From positions 20,326 to 84,325 of the forward strand of contig CAJXWJ010000005.1 in NCBI GenBank assembly GCA_913062925.1: DNA of 64,000 nt, given 5' to 3'. This document shows positions 29,730 through 38,653 of the stretch, piece by piece; positions within the stretch are counted from its first letter, which is position 1, and every line of letters begins with the position of its first letter. The notes below the pieces were generated by a model, which had not been told where the DNA came from, did no database searches, and saw only the letters and a program-made list of their open reading frames with translations. Source of the stretch: an uncultured Pseudorhodobacter sp. (GTDB lineage: Bacteria; Pseudomonadota; Alphaproteobacteria; Rhodobacterales; Rhodobacteraceae). A program made the position numbers and the translations under genes.

Positions 29730-29764
29730 GCCTCCGGCGGGGATATTTGAGCCAAGATGAAAGC
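29730..29764. repeat. Single arm of the GGCGGGGATATTT repeat (site C)
   Basis: GCCTCCGGCGGGGATATTT followed by GAGCCAAGATGAAAGC: a 35-base copy differing from the right arm at 6079-6113 at only two positions. It lacks an opposite arm; a run of G's precedes it instead. It sits in the convergent gap between the RraB-like gene and guaD. Confidence 0.85.
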
Positions 29765-29838
29765 GGCAGAAGAGGCGCCTGTTTGGCCGCGCCGCGGGCA
29801 AACCCGCAGCGAGGGGCTCGATGCCCCGAGGGGCGGGG

Positions 29839-31116
29839 CTATGGGCTGGGTTTGCCGCCGATCCATGTGGCGCGGATGGCGCGGTCGTCGCCGAGCATGA
29901 TGGTGGGGAACAGCGCTTGCCAGATGTCTTCGGCGCGTGCGCTGGCCTGGGCAATGGCGGGGGTTGAGGCGAGATCGAGGATGGTGAGGTCAGCCTCCAT
30001 CCCTTTGGCAATATTGCCGATCTGGTCTTGGGCATGCAGCGCGCGTGCTGAGCCTGCGGTGGCAAGCCACCAAAGTTCGGCCGGATGCAGGGCTTTGCCG
30101 CGCAGCTGTGCCACCTCGTAAGCCGCAGCCATGGTGCGCAGCATCGAGAACGACGAGCCGCCGCCGGTGTCGGTGGCAAGGCCGACGCGGATGTCTTGCG
30201 CGAGGGTGATATCAAACAGGCCAGATCCGATGAAGGTGTTTGAGGTTGGGCAATGCACCAGGCTTGCATCCACCTCGCGCAGGCGGTGTTTTTCGCGCTC
30301 TGTCAGGTGGATGGCATGGCCATAGACCCCGCGCGAGCCCAAGAGGCCATGGGCCTCGTAGGTGTCAAGGTAATCGCGGGCTGCTGGATAAAGATCGCGC
30401 ACCCAGGCGATTTCGTCGATCTGCTCGCTGAGATGGGTTTGCATCAGGCAATCGGGGTGTTCTGCCCAAAGCGCGCCGAGGGCAGCCAGTTGATCGGGGC
30501 TGGAGGTTGGCGAAAACCGCGGCGTGATCACATAAGACAGTCTGCCCGCGCCATGCCAGCGCTGCAACAGCGCTTTGCTGTCGTCATAGGCCGATTGCGC
30601 GCTGTCTTGCAGGCCTGCGGGGGCGTTGCGGTCCATGCAGGTTTTGCCGGCATAGGCGCGCAGCCCGCGGGCGGCGGCGGCGGTAAAGAAGGCCTCGACG
30701 CTTTGCGGGTGGATGGTGGCATAGCTGCACATCGAGGTGGTGCCATGCGCCAGCGCCAGATCCAGATAGCGGTTTGAAATCTGGGCCGCATAGGCGGGAT
30801 CGGCAAAGCGCATCTCTTCGGGGAAGGTATAGCTGTTGAGCCAATCAATCAGCCGTTTGCCCCAAGAGGCGATGATGGCGGTTTGTGGATAATGCACATG
30901 GGCGTCGATGAAGCCCGCTGAAATCAGGCATTTGCCGTAATCTGTCACCCTTGCGGTGGGGTGGGCTGCACGCAAAGCATCCGCTGGGCCATGGGCAAGG
31001 ATCTTGCCGTTTTCCACCACCACAGCGCCACGGGTTTCATGGCGTGCGGCTTGCAGCCCTGCGGTGAAGGGGTCTGCGTCAAACGACAGCACTTGGCCTA
31101 GCAAAATGTCGCTCAT
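29839..31116 (-). CDS. guaD: Guanine deaminase
   Basis: 425 residues, typical for GuaD. It hydrolyses guanine to xanthine and ammonia. Amidohydrolase motifs: the zinc site GFIDAHVHYPQTAIIASWGKRL, the HLSEQIDEI segment, GVYGHAIHLTERE, LVHCPTSNTFIGSGLFD and LATDTGGGSSFSML. These are specific to guanine deaminase among amidohydrolases. GGAGCGTCAG precedes the ATG. It stands alone and no other purine-catabolism gene is adjacent. Confidence 0.93.
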   Translation of the reverse strand: MSDILLGQVLSFDADPFTAGLQAARHETRGAVVVENGKILAHGPADALRAAHPTARVTDYGKCLISAGFIDAHVHYPQTAIIASWGKRLIDWLNSYTFPEEMRFADPAYAAQISNRYLDLALAHGTTSMCSYATIHPQSVEAFFTAAAARGLRAYAGKTCMDRNAPAGLQDSAQSAYDDSKALLQRWHGAGRLSYVITPRFSPTSSPDQLAALGALWAEHPDCLMQTHLSEQIDEIAWVRDLYPAARDYLDTYEAHGLLGSRGVYGHAIHLTEREKHRLREVDASLVHCPTSNTFIGSGLFDITLAQDIRVGLATDTGGGSSFSMLRTMAAAYEVAQLRGKALHPAELWWLATAGSARALHAQDQIGNIAKGMEADLTILDLASTPAIAQASARAEDIWQALFPTIMLGDDRAIRATWIGGKPSP

Positions 31117-31278
31117 CTGACGCTCCTGTTTTCTGTTTCGCTTACACTAAAGCGTTCTGGGCTGAGGGTAAATTTCCCATTGCCCCTGTTTGTCAGAAAC
31201 AGCTTTCGTTAAGGTTGGGTCAATAAAGCGTTTTGAACCTGCTGATAAGGAGCGGATCGAAGGCTGCTTGGGGGTGTG

Positions 31279-32649
31279 ATGAGCGACGAGATGGCAGTGA
31301 TGGACGAAGATAAGGTGCACGCAGATCGCGTGGGCGCCATTCTTCAGGCTGTGGAAGCAGGCCAAGCAGATCGGGTGACCGAGCTGATGGAGCCTTTGCA
31401 TGCCGCTGATATTGCTGACCTTTTGGAGCAAATCGGTGGGTCTGATCGTCGCGCGCTGTTGCAGCTTTGGTCGGGTCAGATCGACGGCGAGATCCTATCC
31501 GAGATTGACGAGTCGATCCGTGAAGAGGTGATCGCCTCGCTGCCGCGCGAGGTGGTGGCCGAGGCCATGCGCGAATTGGATACCGATGATGTCGTCGATA
31601 TTCTGGAAGATCTGGAGCGGCCCGCGCAGGATCTGATTCTGGGCGCGCTGGAATTGGCTGACCGGGTGGCGGTGCAGCAGGCGCTGTCTTACCCTGAATA
31701 CAGCGCAGGCCGTCTGATGCAGCGCGAAGTGGTTGTGGCACCCGAGCATTGGAGTGTGGGCGAAACCATTGATTTTCTGCGCGAGGCTGAGAGCCTGCCC
31801 GATCAGTTTTACCATGTGATTTTGGTTGATCCGCGGATGAAGCCGGTTGGTTATGTGACGCTTGGCCGCTTGCTGTCGAGCCGCCGCGTGGTGGGCTTGC
31901 GCGCGATTTTGGAAGACACCTTTCGCACCGTGCCTGCGACCGAAGCCGAGGAAGATGTCGCCTATCTGTTCAACCAATACCACCTGATTTCCGCCCCCGT
32001 GGTCGATGATGGCGGCCGGTTGGTGGGGGTGATCACCATTGATGACGCGATGAATGTGCTGGACGAGGAACACGAGGCCGACATGCTGCGTCTGGCCGGT
32101 GTGAACGACGAATCCAGCCTGTCGGATACGGTCTGGGAGGCCGCAAAGGGCCGGGCGGTCTGGTTGTTTGTCAATCTGCTGACGGCGATTTTGGCCTCGG
32201 GGGTGATTTCGTTGTTTGCGGCCGATATCAATAAGATGGTGGCGCTGGCGGTGCTGATGCCGATTGTCGCCTCGATGGGGGGCAATGCCGGCACCCAGTC
32301 GATGACGGTGGCGGTGCGGGCCTTGGCGACGCGGGACTTGACGGCGCAGAACGCCGGCCGCGTGGTGCGCCGCGAGGTGCTGGTGGGGGCGCTGAATGGT
32401 CTGGTGTTTGGGCTGGTGCTGGCGGGGGTGGCGGGGCTGTGGTTTGGCGTGCCGATGCTGGCGCTGGTGATCGGGCTTGCGATGATGTTCACGCTGGTGG
32501 CCGCCGCCATGGGGGGGATTTTGATCCCGATGGCGCTGGAGCGGTTTGAGATTGATCCGGCCCTTGCCTCGGGGCCTTTTGTCACCACGGTCACCGATGT
32601 GGTGGCGTTTTTCGCCTTTTTGGGGCTGGCCTCGAAGGTTTTGCTATGA
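31279..32649 (+). CDS. mgtE: Magnesium transporter MgtE
   Basis: 456 residues. The N-terminal helical MgtE_N domain (~15-130) and two CBS domains (~135-260; RLMQREVVVAPEHWSVGE, YHLISAPVVDDGGRLVGVITIDD) sense cytosolic Mg2+. The C-terminal five-helix channel (~290-456) holds VASMGGNAGTQSM, the conserved pore region. It imports Mg2+ when the cell is depleted. A GTG directly before ATG 31279 is possible. The stop overlaps the next start (ATGA). Confidence 0.95.
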   Translation: MSDEMAVMDEDKVHADRVGAILQAVEAGQADRVTELMEPLHAADIADLLEQIGGSDRRALLQLWSGQIDGEILSEIDESIREEVIASLPREVVAEAMRELDTDDVVDILEDLERPAQDLILGALELADRVAVQQALSYPEYSAGRLMQREVVVAPEHWSVGETIDFLREAESLPDQFYHVILVDPRMKPVGYVTLGRLLSSRRVVGLRAILEDTFRTVPATEAEEDVAYLFNQYHLISAPVVDDGGRLVGVITIDDAMNVLDEEHEADMLRLAGVNDESSLSDTVWEAAKGRAVWLFVNLLTAILASGVISLFAADINKMVALAVLMPIVASMGGNAGTQSMTVAVRALATRDLTAQNAGRVVRREVLVGALNGLVFGLVLAGVAGLWFGVPMLALVIGLAMMFTLVAAAMGGILIPMALERFEIDPALASGPFVTTVTDVVAFFAFLGLASKVLL

Positions 32650-33212
32650 GTGCGGCGGCTTTGGATTTGGACGCGCAAAAGGCTGCGGCGCGCAAGCTGG
32701 CCTTTGCCGCGCGCAAACTGGCTTTTGCGGCGGGGCAGGGGCAGGCGGGAGCACTTTTGGCCGATTATCTGGCGCCTTACCGCGGTTTGGCTTTGGCCGG
32801 ATATATGGCGATGCGTACCGAGGCCGACCCGATCGAGGCAATGCGGGCGCATGAAGGGCCGGTCTGCGTGCCGGTGATTGTGGGCGCGGGGCAGGCCTTG
32901 CGGTTTCGGCAATGGACGCCGGGCTGCGAGATGGTGGTGGGCGAATTTGGCGCGCAGATCCCCGCTGAGGGGGCCTGGATTGAGCCCGAGGTTTTGATCG
33001 TGCCCTTGGTTGGATTTGACGCGCGTGGCTACCGTCTGGGCTATGGCGGCGGGTTTTATGACCGCAGTCTTGAGGGCCTTCGGGCGCGGCGCGGGGCTGT
33101 GGCGGTGGGCTTTGGCTTTGCCGCACAGCAATTGGGCGAGGTGCCGATTGACAGCTATGACCAGCGCTTGGATGCGATGGTGACGGAGCTGGGGGTTTTG
33201 CGCTTTGGGTGA
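32646..33212 (+). CDS. 5-formyltetrahydrofolate cyclo-ligase
   Basis: 188 residues. An ATP-dependent enzyme that salvages 5-formyl-THF to 5,10-methenyl-THF. The family signature VLIVPLVGFDARGYRLGYGGGFYDRSL is complete, as is the closing PIDSYDQRLDAMVTE. The N-terminal ATP-binding region is unusual: instead of a single RK-rich helix it has RKLAFAA twice in a row, from a 21-base tandem duplication. It is coupled to mgtE by a four-base overlap, although the functions are unrelated. Confidence 0.93.
   Translation: MSAAALDLDAQKAAARKLAFAARKLAFAAGQGQAGALLADYLAPYRGLALAGYMAMRTEADPIEAMRAHEGPVCVPVIVGAGQALRFRQWTPGCEMVVGEFGAQIPAEGAWIEPEVLIVPLVGFDARGYRLGYGGGFYDRSLEGLRARRGAVAVGFGFAAQQLGEVPIDSYDQRLDAMVTELGVLRFG
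32691..32732 (+). repeat. 21-bp in-frame tandem duplication in the cyclo-ligase gene
   Basis: Two adjacent 21-base units (32691-32711 and 32712-32732) both encode RKLAFAA. They differ at three positions, all silent, so the duplication is not brand new and the reading frame has been kept. Confidence 0.85.
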
Positions 33213-33260
33213 GGCTGCTGTTTAAACAAGAACAGGGCTCTGCCGCTGTGAGGGGAAGAA

Positions 33261-33322
33261 GGGGGCTCTGCCCCCGGGGCGCTTTGCGCCCCTCCCCCGG
33301 GATATTTTAGGACAGATGAAAG
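33261..33322. repeat. Composite hairpin repeat ending in GATATTTT...ACAGATGAAAG (site D)
   Basis: GGGGG-CTCTG-CCCCC (33261-33275) is followed by GGGGCGC-TTT-GCGCCCC (33276-33292). TCCCCCGGGATATTTTAGG and ACAGATGAAAGGC come next. The last part matches the tail of the site A-C repeat. It lies in the convergent gap after the cyclo-ligase gene and before the AAA ATPase stop. Confidence 0.8.
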
Positions 33323-33347
33323 GCGCGCGCAGACGCGGTCTTTGGGG

Positions 33348-34664
33348 CTATTTGGCGATATGTTCTTGTTTGACAAACAAATTGTTCCAAGCGCGGTCGA
33401 TCAGCTCGGGGCTCATGTGATAGGGCAGACCCTCGAAATCGCAGACTGCGATCATCTGATCGATCAGGAAGGTCGGCTGATAGTTGGCGAAAGTGTTTTG
33501 GATGGTGGGATATTTGTTTTTGAGCAGGTGCAAAAGCGCTGCCTCATCCAGCGCCATGCCCTTTTTCTTGGCGACCATGGCGAAGATTTTCAGGAACATT
33601 TCTTGGTTGGGTCCGTCGATTTTGATTTTGAAGAAGATCCGGCGCAGCGCCGCTCCGTCGAAGATTTCATTGGGGTGGTAGTTGGTGGAGAAGATCACCA
33701 ATGTGTCGAAGGGGACGGTGAATTTCTCGCCCGATTGCAAGGCAAGGATGTCGCGGGATTCCTCGAGCGGCACGATCCAGCGGTTGATCAGCTTTTGCGG
33801 TGGCTCGGCTTGGCGGCCAAGGTCGTCGACGATGAAAACGCCGCCAGAGGCTTTGAGCTGTAAAGGGGCCTGGTAGGTGCGCGCGATCGGGTTGTATTTC
33901 AGATCGAGCATATCAAGGGTCAGCTCGCCGCCGGTGATCACTGAGGGGCGATCGCAAAGCACATAGCGGTTGTCGTAGCGGTTGCCACTGCGGCGCAGGG
34001 CATTGGGGTCGTCGACCGAGGATTCTGCGCGTGAATGCACGATGGGATCGTAAACCGTGATGACTTGGCCGGCGTAGTCGATGGCGCGGGGGATGTAGAT
34101 CTTATCGCCCAAAGCGGCGCGAATGCCGTTGGATATTGAGGATTTGCCATTGCCGGGTGGGCCATACATCAGCACCGAGCGGCCAGAGGTGACAGCGGGG
34201 CCGAGGTTGGCGATCAGATCGGGGGGCAGGATCAGATGGCCCATGCTTTGCAGCAATTGCGCCCGTGTGAGTTTGATGTCGCGCACCGATTGGCGCTGCA
34301 TTTGTGCTGCATAGGCCGCAAGCGGCACCGGCAAGGCACCATAATATTCTGATTGCGCCAGCGCGTCGAGCGCGCGGTCTTTGCCGGCTTCGGTCAGCTG
34401 ATAGCCCATCTCGGCAGTGGTGGCGCTGGCGTTCAGCGTGCCCTTGGCTTCGATCAGACGTTGGCCTCGGGCGGCGTCGATCAGCTCTTGTGTCAGGTTC
34501 ACGGGCAAGGCGATGGCACGGGCAAGGTCGCTGACCAGATCGAGGTTCATCCGGAACATGGTTTTCAGCAGGATGTTGCGCATCATCACCGGAGCAATGC
34601 CGGTCTCGGACAGGCTGCGCGGTTGCGACGGGGCTTGAACCCCAAGGGGAGTGTGCAGGGTCAT
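33348..34664 (-). CDS. AAA-family ATPase, last gene of Tad locus
   Basis: 438 residues. Walker A GPPGNGKSS, a Walker B-like GVFIVDDLGR and the arginine-rich DGAALRRIFFKIKIDG segment fit an AAA+ ATPase. The N-terminal ~140 residues contain a winged-helix-like segment (LPVNLTQELIDAARGQRLIEAKG...MGYQLTEAGKDRA). Homologues are often annotated as ATPases with chaperone activity and lie beside Tad genes in Rhodobacterales. It is separated from the prepilin peptidase by only 60 bases, so pilus-related work is plausible but unproven. Confidence 0.75.
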   Translation of the reverse strand: MTLHTPLGVQAPSQPRSLSETGIAPVMMRNILLKTMFRMNLDLVSDLARAIALPVNLTQELIDAARGQRLIEAKGTLNASATTAEMGYQLTEAGKDRALDALAQSEYYGALPVPLAAYAAQMQRQSVRDIKLTRAQLLQSMGHLILPPDLIANLGPAVTSGRSVLMYGPPGNGKSSISNGIRAALGDKIYIPRAIDYAGQVITVYDPIVHSRAESSVDDPNALRRSGNRYDNRYVLCDRPSVITGGELTLDMLDLKYNPIARTYQAPLQLKASGGVFIVDDLGRQAEPPQKLINRWIVPLEESRDILALQSGEKFTVPFDTLVIFSTNYHPNEIFDGAALRRIFFKIKIDGPNQEMFLKIFAMVAKKKGMALDEAALLHLLKNKYPTIQNTFANYQPTFLIDQMIAVCDFEGLPYHMSPELIDRAWNNLFVKQEHIAK

Positions 34665-34724
34665 CTTGTGGCCTCTTATGCGGATTGCCCCATCACAAGC
34701 GATGAGGCAGAGCCGTAAGAAACT

Positions 34725-35216
34725 CTAGAAAAGCGGCAAGACTAGGGCCAAAAGATAGAAGATAAGTGTCGCCGAAAGCGTGGTGCCAAAGGGAAAGCCC
34801 GGATGGGTCCAGCTTTTCCAATCGGGGGTTGCCTTGCGAAACGGCGGGATGGCCTTGAGCAGGCGGTGGGCGGCAAAAGCGCCAAGCGAGCAGGCAACAT
34901 AGATCATCGACAGTCGCGCCAGATCGGCATGGATAAAGGCGGGTGCCATGGCTGCGGCAAATTTCGCATCGCCGCCGCCGATCAGCCCGGCTGCATTCAT
35001 CACAAAAGTCACCACCAGCACCGCAGCGCCAAGGCCAAGCCCCAGCGCCCAAAGCTTGAACGGCACCACCAGCAGCCCGACCAGCAGCCAGACTGCCAGC
35101 ATCACCAGCGAGGCTTGATTGGGGATGCGCATAAATTTCAGGTCGCTGAACGAGACCCAAAAGCCGATGAAAAGCGCAAAGGGCAGCAGGGCTGCGGCGG
35201 CAAGTGGGCTGATCAT
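34725..35216 (-). CDS. cpaA: Prepilin peptidase (CpaA/TadV)
   Basis: 163 residues, four or more hydrophobic helices. The two catalytic aspartates of the A24 family are D25 (SDLKFMRIPN) and D83 (GLIGGGDAKF). It cleaves the leader of Flp pilins in the inner membrane. The short length matches the methylase-lacking TadV type. It starts five bases after the stop of the upstream TPR lipoprotein gene. Confidence 0.92.
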   Translation of the reverse strand: MISPLAAAALLPFALFIGFWVSFSDLKFMRIPNQASLVMLAVWLLVGLLVVPFKLWALGLGLGAAVLVVTFVMNAAGLIGGGDAKFAAAMAPAFIHADLARLSMIYVACSLGAFAAHRLLKAIPPFRKATPDWKSWTHPGFPFGTTLSATLIFYLLALVLPLF

Positions 35217-35221
35217 CTGAA

Positions 35222-36070
35222 TTAGCCTCCCAAGGCGGTGAGACTGCGCTCGGCGGCCTCGAAATAGCTGGGGGCGGTATCGACGGCCGAGCGCAACAGG
35301 TCTTTGCCAACGCTGACATCGCCCTGTTTGACCGCAGCAAGACCGGCGGTATAAAGCAGCTGCGCGCGTTCTTGTTGGGTCATGTTGACCACGGGCATAT
35401 CGTATTTATGTTGGCCCGCGCGGGCAAGGACGAGGTTGTTTTTCGCGGTGAACAGCTGCGGCTCATAGGTCAGGGCCTGCAAGAACAAGCGCTCGGCCCC
35501 GGCATTGTCGCCACGCGTCAGCTTGGAGAAGCCCCAGTTGTTATAGACGCCCGAGGGCCTTGTGGTCAGCCCCGCGGCGATTTCATAAAAGCTGTCGGCC
35601 TTCTTCCAGTTCTTTTTCGAATCCGCAACCATGGCTTCAAGGCGATAGCGCTCGAAGGTTTCAAAGGTGGGCGGCACGCTGTTCAGGCTGGCCTCTGCTG
35701 CCGCCCAATTGTTGATGCGGATCTGGGCATCGGCAAGGTTGACGCGGTCTTCATTGCTGCCTTCGGGCGAGGCGATGATCGTCGCCCAAACCGCAATCGC
35801 CTGATCGGCTTTGCCCGCGCGCACCAGCGATTTTGCCAAACCGCGTTTGAGGTCGATTCGGCTTGGGTTTTCGGCGGCGGCTTTGCTGAAATAGGCGACG
35901 GCCTCGGAGGGATCGCCAACGGTCAGCATGATCTCTGACAGGTTGGAGTCGTCGGTCAAATTCACCGAATGCAGGGCGGCTTTGGATTTTGCGTCGCTGT
36001 TTGCCCCGACACATCCGGCAAGCGCCAAGGCGCCGCACAGGCAGGGGGCAAGGAAGGGGATCTGGCGCAT
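35222..36070 (-). CDS. TPR lipoprotein (TadD-like, second)
   Basis: 282 residues. The signal GALALAGC gives a lipid-bearing cysteine at about residue 20. Several TPR-like helices follow (e.g. EAVAYFSKAAAENPSRIDLKRGLAKSL and NAGAERLFLQALTYEPQLFTAKNNLVLARA). TadD-type lipoproteins help secretin assembly in Tad systems. The adjacent 36101 gene is a second one; which is the functional TadD cannot be told from sequence. Confidence 0.8.
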   Translation of the reverse strand: MRQIPFLAPCLCGALALAGCVGANSDAKSKAALHSVNLTDDSNLSEIMLTVGDPSEAVAYFSKAAAENPSRIDLKRGLAKSLVRAGKADQAIAVWATIIASPEGSNEDRVNLADAQIRINNWAAAEASLNSVPPTFETFERYRLEAMVADSKKNWKKADSFYEIAAGLTTRPSGVYNNWGFSKLTRGDNAGAERLFLQALTYEPQLFTAKNNLVLARAGQHKYDMPVVNMTQQERAQLLYTAGLAAVKQGDVSVGKDLLRSAVDTAPSYFEAAERSLTALGG

Positions 36071-36100
36071 TTTGCGTCCTTTGGCGTTGCTGCTCGGGTG

Positions 36101-36679
36101 TTATAATTGCGAGAGCAGGACGTAAGTACCTTGCCCTCGCCTAACGAGTTTCATCACGGGCTTTTTCAAATTGCCCGAAGTATAGACCTCGGCCTCGCTT
36201 TGGGCGATAGCACGCTTCAGATTTTCGCGGATCGAGTCTGTTTCGCCACTGTCGAGCGCGAAGGCGCGTTGAAACAGCACCCTTGCCTCGCCGATCTGCC
36301 CCTGCTCCATCCGCACCACGCCCAGATTGTTCAGCGCGGGCACCAGAGTTTGATCGGCTTCGACGGCGCGCCGCAAGATCTGCTCGGCTTGACCCAGCCG
36401 ACCCAGATGCAGATCAGCGGTGCCAATCGAGGCCAGCACATCTGCGCTCATGCCCTGTTCGGCGGCGGCGCGCAGATAGGCGCGTAGCGCCAGGTCATAT
36501 TCCCCCGCAGCCATCAGACGGTGGCCCACCAAAAGCCCATCGACCGCTTTGGCCCGCCCATTGGTGCCGTAGGGCGTGTTGCGCTCGACGTCCGAGGCCC
36601 CTAGGCCTTGGCTGCTTTGGCAGGCTGTCAGGGCCGAAAGCATCATCACGGCCCAAGCCAGTGCCTGTGGTGCGATCAC
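36101..36679 (-). CDS. tadD: TPR lipoprotein TadD
   Basis: 192 residues. The signal ends in ALTAC (lipid-bearing Cys20). TPR units are present at about 55-150 (GEYDLALRAYLRAAAEQGMSADVLASIGTADLHLGRLGQAEQILRRAVEADQ, quoted in part as GEYDLALRAYLRA and LGQAEQILRRAVEA). It starts with GTG directly after the tadC stop, with a run of G's as ribosome binding site, so it is translationally coupled to tadC. Confidence 0.85.
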   Translation of the reverse strand: MIAPQALAWAVMMLSALTACQSSQGLGASDVERNTPYGTNGRAKAVDGLLVGHRLMAAGEYDLALRAYLRAAAEQGMSADVLASIGTADLHLGRLGQAEQILRRAVEADQTLVPALNNLGVVRMEQGQIGEARVLFQRAFALDSGETDSIRENLKRAIAQSEAEVYTSGNLKKPVMKLVRRGQGTYVLLSQL

Positions 36680-37666
36680 TTAGCCCCCCCCGTTGAAACT
36701 CGCTGAAATACCTGCCACTGCGGGCCCGATCAGGATAATCAGCAGCGGCGGCAAGGTAAACAACATAGTGCCAAGGGTCAGTTTGGCGGGCAGTTTGTTG
36801 GCCAATTCTTCGGCGCGCATCACCCGCTTGTCCCGCATTTCGGCAGAATAGACCCGCAGCGCATCCGACATCGAGGTGCCGAAGGTGGCTGATTGGATGA
36901 GCGTGGTGACAAAAGACGAAATATCCGGAATCCCGACGCGATCCGACATGTCTTTCAGCACTTTGGCGCGTTCTTTGCCGGCCTTGACCTCTTGTGAGAC
37001 CATGTCGAATTCATCGGCAAGGGCAGGATAGCCCGCGCGGCTTTCCTTGGCGATGCGATTGACCGATTGATCCAGAGATTGCCCCGCCTCGACACAGACC
37101 AGCATCAGATCCAACGCGTCAGGAAAGCCCGAGACGATTTCCTTTTCCCGTTCTTGCGCGCGTTTGGTGATCCAATACATCGGCAGGTAATAGCCCGCAG
37201 CACCCGGAATCAGCGTGGTCATCACCATAGATTGCGTAGAGGGGGCGGCGTCGCCATTGCCAAGCAGTGTATAGATCAGTCCCAGCAGCAAAAAGCTGAC
37301 CCCCAGCACCATCTGCGCAAAATGGAAGGTGCGCACAGCGTTTTTGTTACGATAGCCTGCGCGCACCATTTTCATCCGCGCCGCCGACATCTCTTCGGCG
37401 TTTTGCGGCTCGAGAAAGCTGGCGAATTTCTCTAGCTTATCAGCCTTGGTGCCCGCGCGCAGACTGGCGCGATCCAGCGCCAACGGCTTTTTATCGGCCG
37501 ATTGCCGCAGCGCTTTGATCTTGTCAAAAGGCTCGACCGGCTTTTTCAACAACACCGGCAGCGAGCCTGCAATCAGCAGCACTGCCAGCCCCAAAAGTCC
37601 GATTACCGGCCCGATATCGCCAAACAAGGTGGTTAAGCTGTCGGAAACTGTGCCCAAGAACGTCAT
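36680..37666 (-). CDS. tadC: Tad pilus inner-membrane platform protein TadC
   Basis: 328 residues. T2SF/GspF-domain protein: membrane segments near both ends and the cytosolic motif GFPDALDLMLVCVEAGQSLDQSVNRIAKE. It pairs with TadB to form the platform on which the CpaF ATPase works. It starts seven bases after the tadB stop. Confidence 0.93.
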   Translation of the reverse strand: MTFLGTVSDSLTTLFGDIGPVIGLLGLAVLLIAGSLPVLLKKPVEPFDKIKALRQSADKKPLALDRASLRAGTKADKLEKFASFLEPQNAEEMSAARMKMVRAGYRNKNAVRTFHFAQMVLGVSFLLLGLIYTLLGNGDAAPSTQSMVMTTLIPGAAGYYLPMYWITKRAQEREKEIVSGFPDALDLMLVCVEAGQSLDQSVNRIAKESRAGYPALADEFDMVSQEVKAGKERAKVLKDMSDRVGIPDISSFVTTLIQSATFGTSMSDALRVYSAEMRDKRVMRAEELANKLPAKLTLGTMLFTLPPLLIILIGPAVAGISASFNGGG

Positions 37667-37673
37667 AGCGGCC

Positions 37674-38645
37674 TCATACTTTGATATCTACCATGATCCG
37701 CATGAAGATCATGTTGATCACCAAAAAGACCCCAACAGTGATCAGCGCCGGTATCCAATAGGGGCTGTCTTGCACTGCATCGTAATAGTCGGGTTTCAGC
37801 ATTTTAATGGTGACAACTGCCCCCAGCGGAAAGGCCGAAAGAAAGCCGCCAGACCATTTCGCCTCGGCTGTGATGGCTTTGACGCGGCGAAACAGTTTAA
37901 ACCGCGCGCGGATTACCTTGGCCAGACCTTCCAGAATTTCTGCCAGATTGCCGCCGGCGGTCTGTTGGATGTTCACCGCCACCGCCAGAAACCGCAGATC
38001 CTGGTTGTCCATCCGCTCGGCAAAGGCTTTGAGGCTTTCGGCAATATCGCGTCCATAGGCGGCCTCGTCGGCAATCAGGCCAAATTCGGTGCCCAAAGGA
38101 TCGGACACCTCTTTCGCGACAATGCCGATTGCAGAGGAAAACGGATGGCCGACGCGCAGCGAGCGCACCATCAGCTCGACCGCATCGGGCAGTTGCTCCT
38201 CCATCAAGGCGATGCGCTTTTTGGCTTTGCCATTAACCCAGAAATACACGCCGCCCACGCCAAGGCTGATCGCAACCCCTGCACAGATTGGCGCCGAAGC
38301 CGAGGTGGCGATGCTAAAGCCAACAAAGCTGGCCGCACTGATGGCTGCCATAATCATCACCAATTGCAGAGGGGTAAAGGCAATATTGGCCTTTTGCGCC
38401 TTGGTCGCCAGCAATGAATACAGCGGGATGCCGCGCGAATTCATATGCTGGCTGATCTCTTTGCGCAGCTGTTCCAGCACCTGTGCGCGGTTGTTGTTGG
38501 ATTTTTCCAGGAGCGCCAAGCGACGATTGACGCGGTTGTTTAGGTTGATGGAATTGCCAAAGACCGCAAGATAAAGCGCGCCCACCAGCATGGGCACGGC
38601 GGCAAAGATCAGAAGGTAGATCAGCGGAGCGGCTTCTAATGTCAT
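37674..38645 (-). CDS. tadB: Tad pilus inner-membrane platform protein TadB
   Basis: 323 residues. T2SF domain with LPDAVELMVRSLRVGHPFSSAIGIVAKEV, and membrane segments at ~5-25, ~95-135 and ~295-315. It forms the inner-membrane assembly platform with TadC. It starts eight bases after the cpaF stop. Confidence 0.93.
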   Translation of the reverse strand: MTLEAAPLIYLLIFAAVPMLVGALYLAVFGNSINLNNRVNRRLALLEKSNNNRAQVLEQLRKEISQHMNSRGIPLYSLLATKAQKANIAFTPLQLVMIMAAISAASFVGFSIATSASAPICAGVAISLGVGGVYFWVNGKAKKRIALMEEQLPDAVELMVRSLRVGHPFSSAIGIVAKEVSDPLGTEFGLIADEAAYGRDIAESLKAFAERMDNQDLRFLAVAVNIQQTAGGNLAEILEGLAKVIRARFKLFRRVKAITAEAKWSGGFLSAFPLGAVVTIKMLKPDYYDAVQDSPYWIPALITVGVFLVINMIFMRIMVDIKV

Positions 38646-38653
38646 GATAAACC

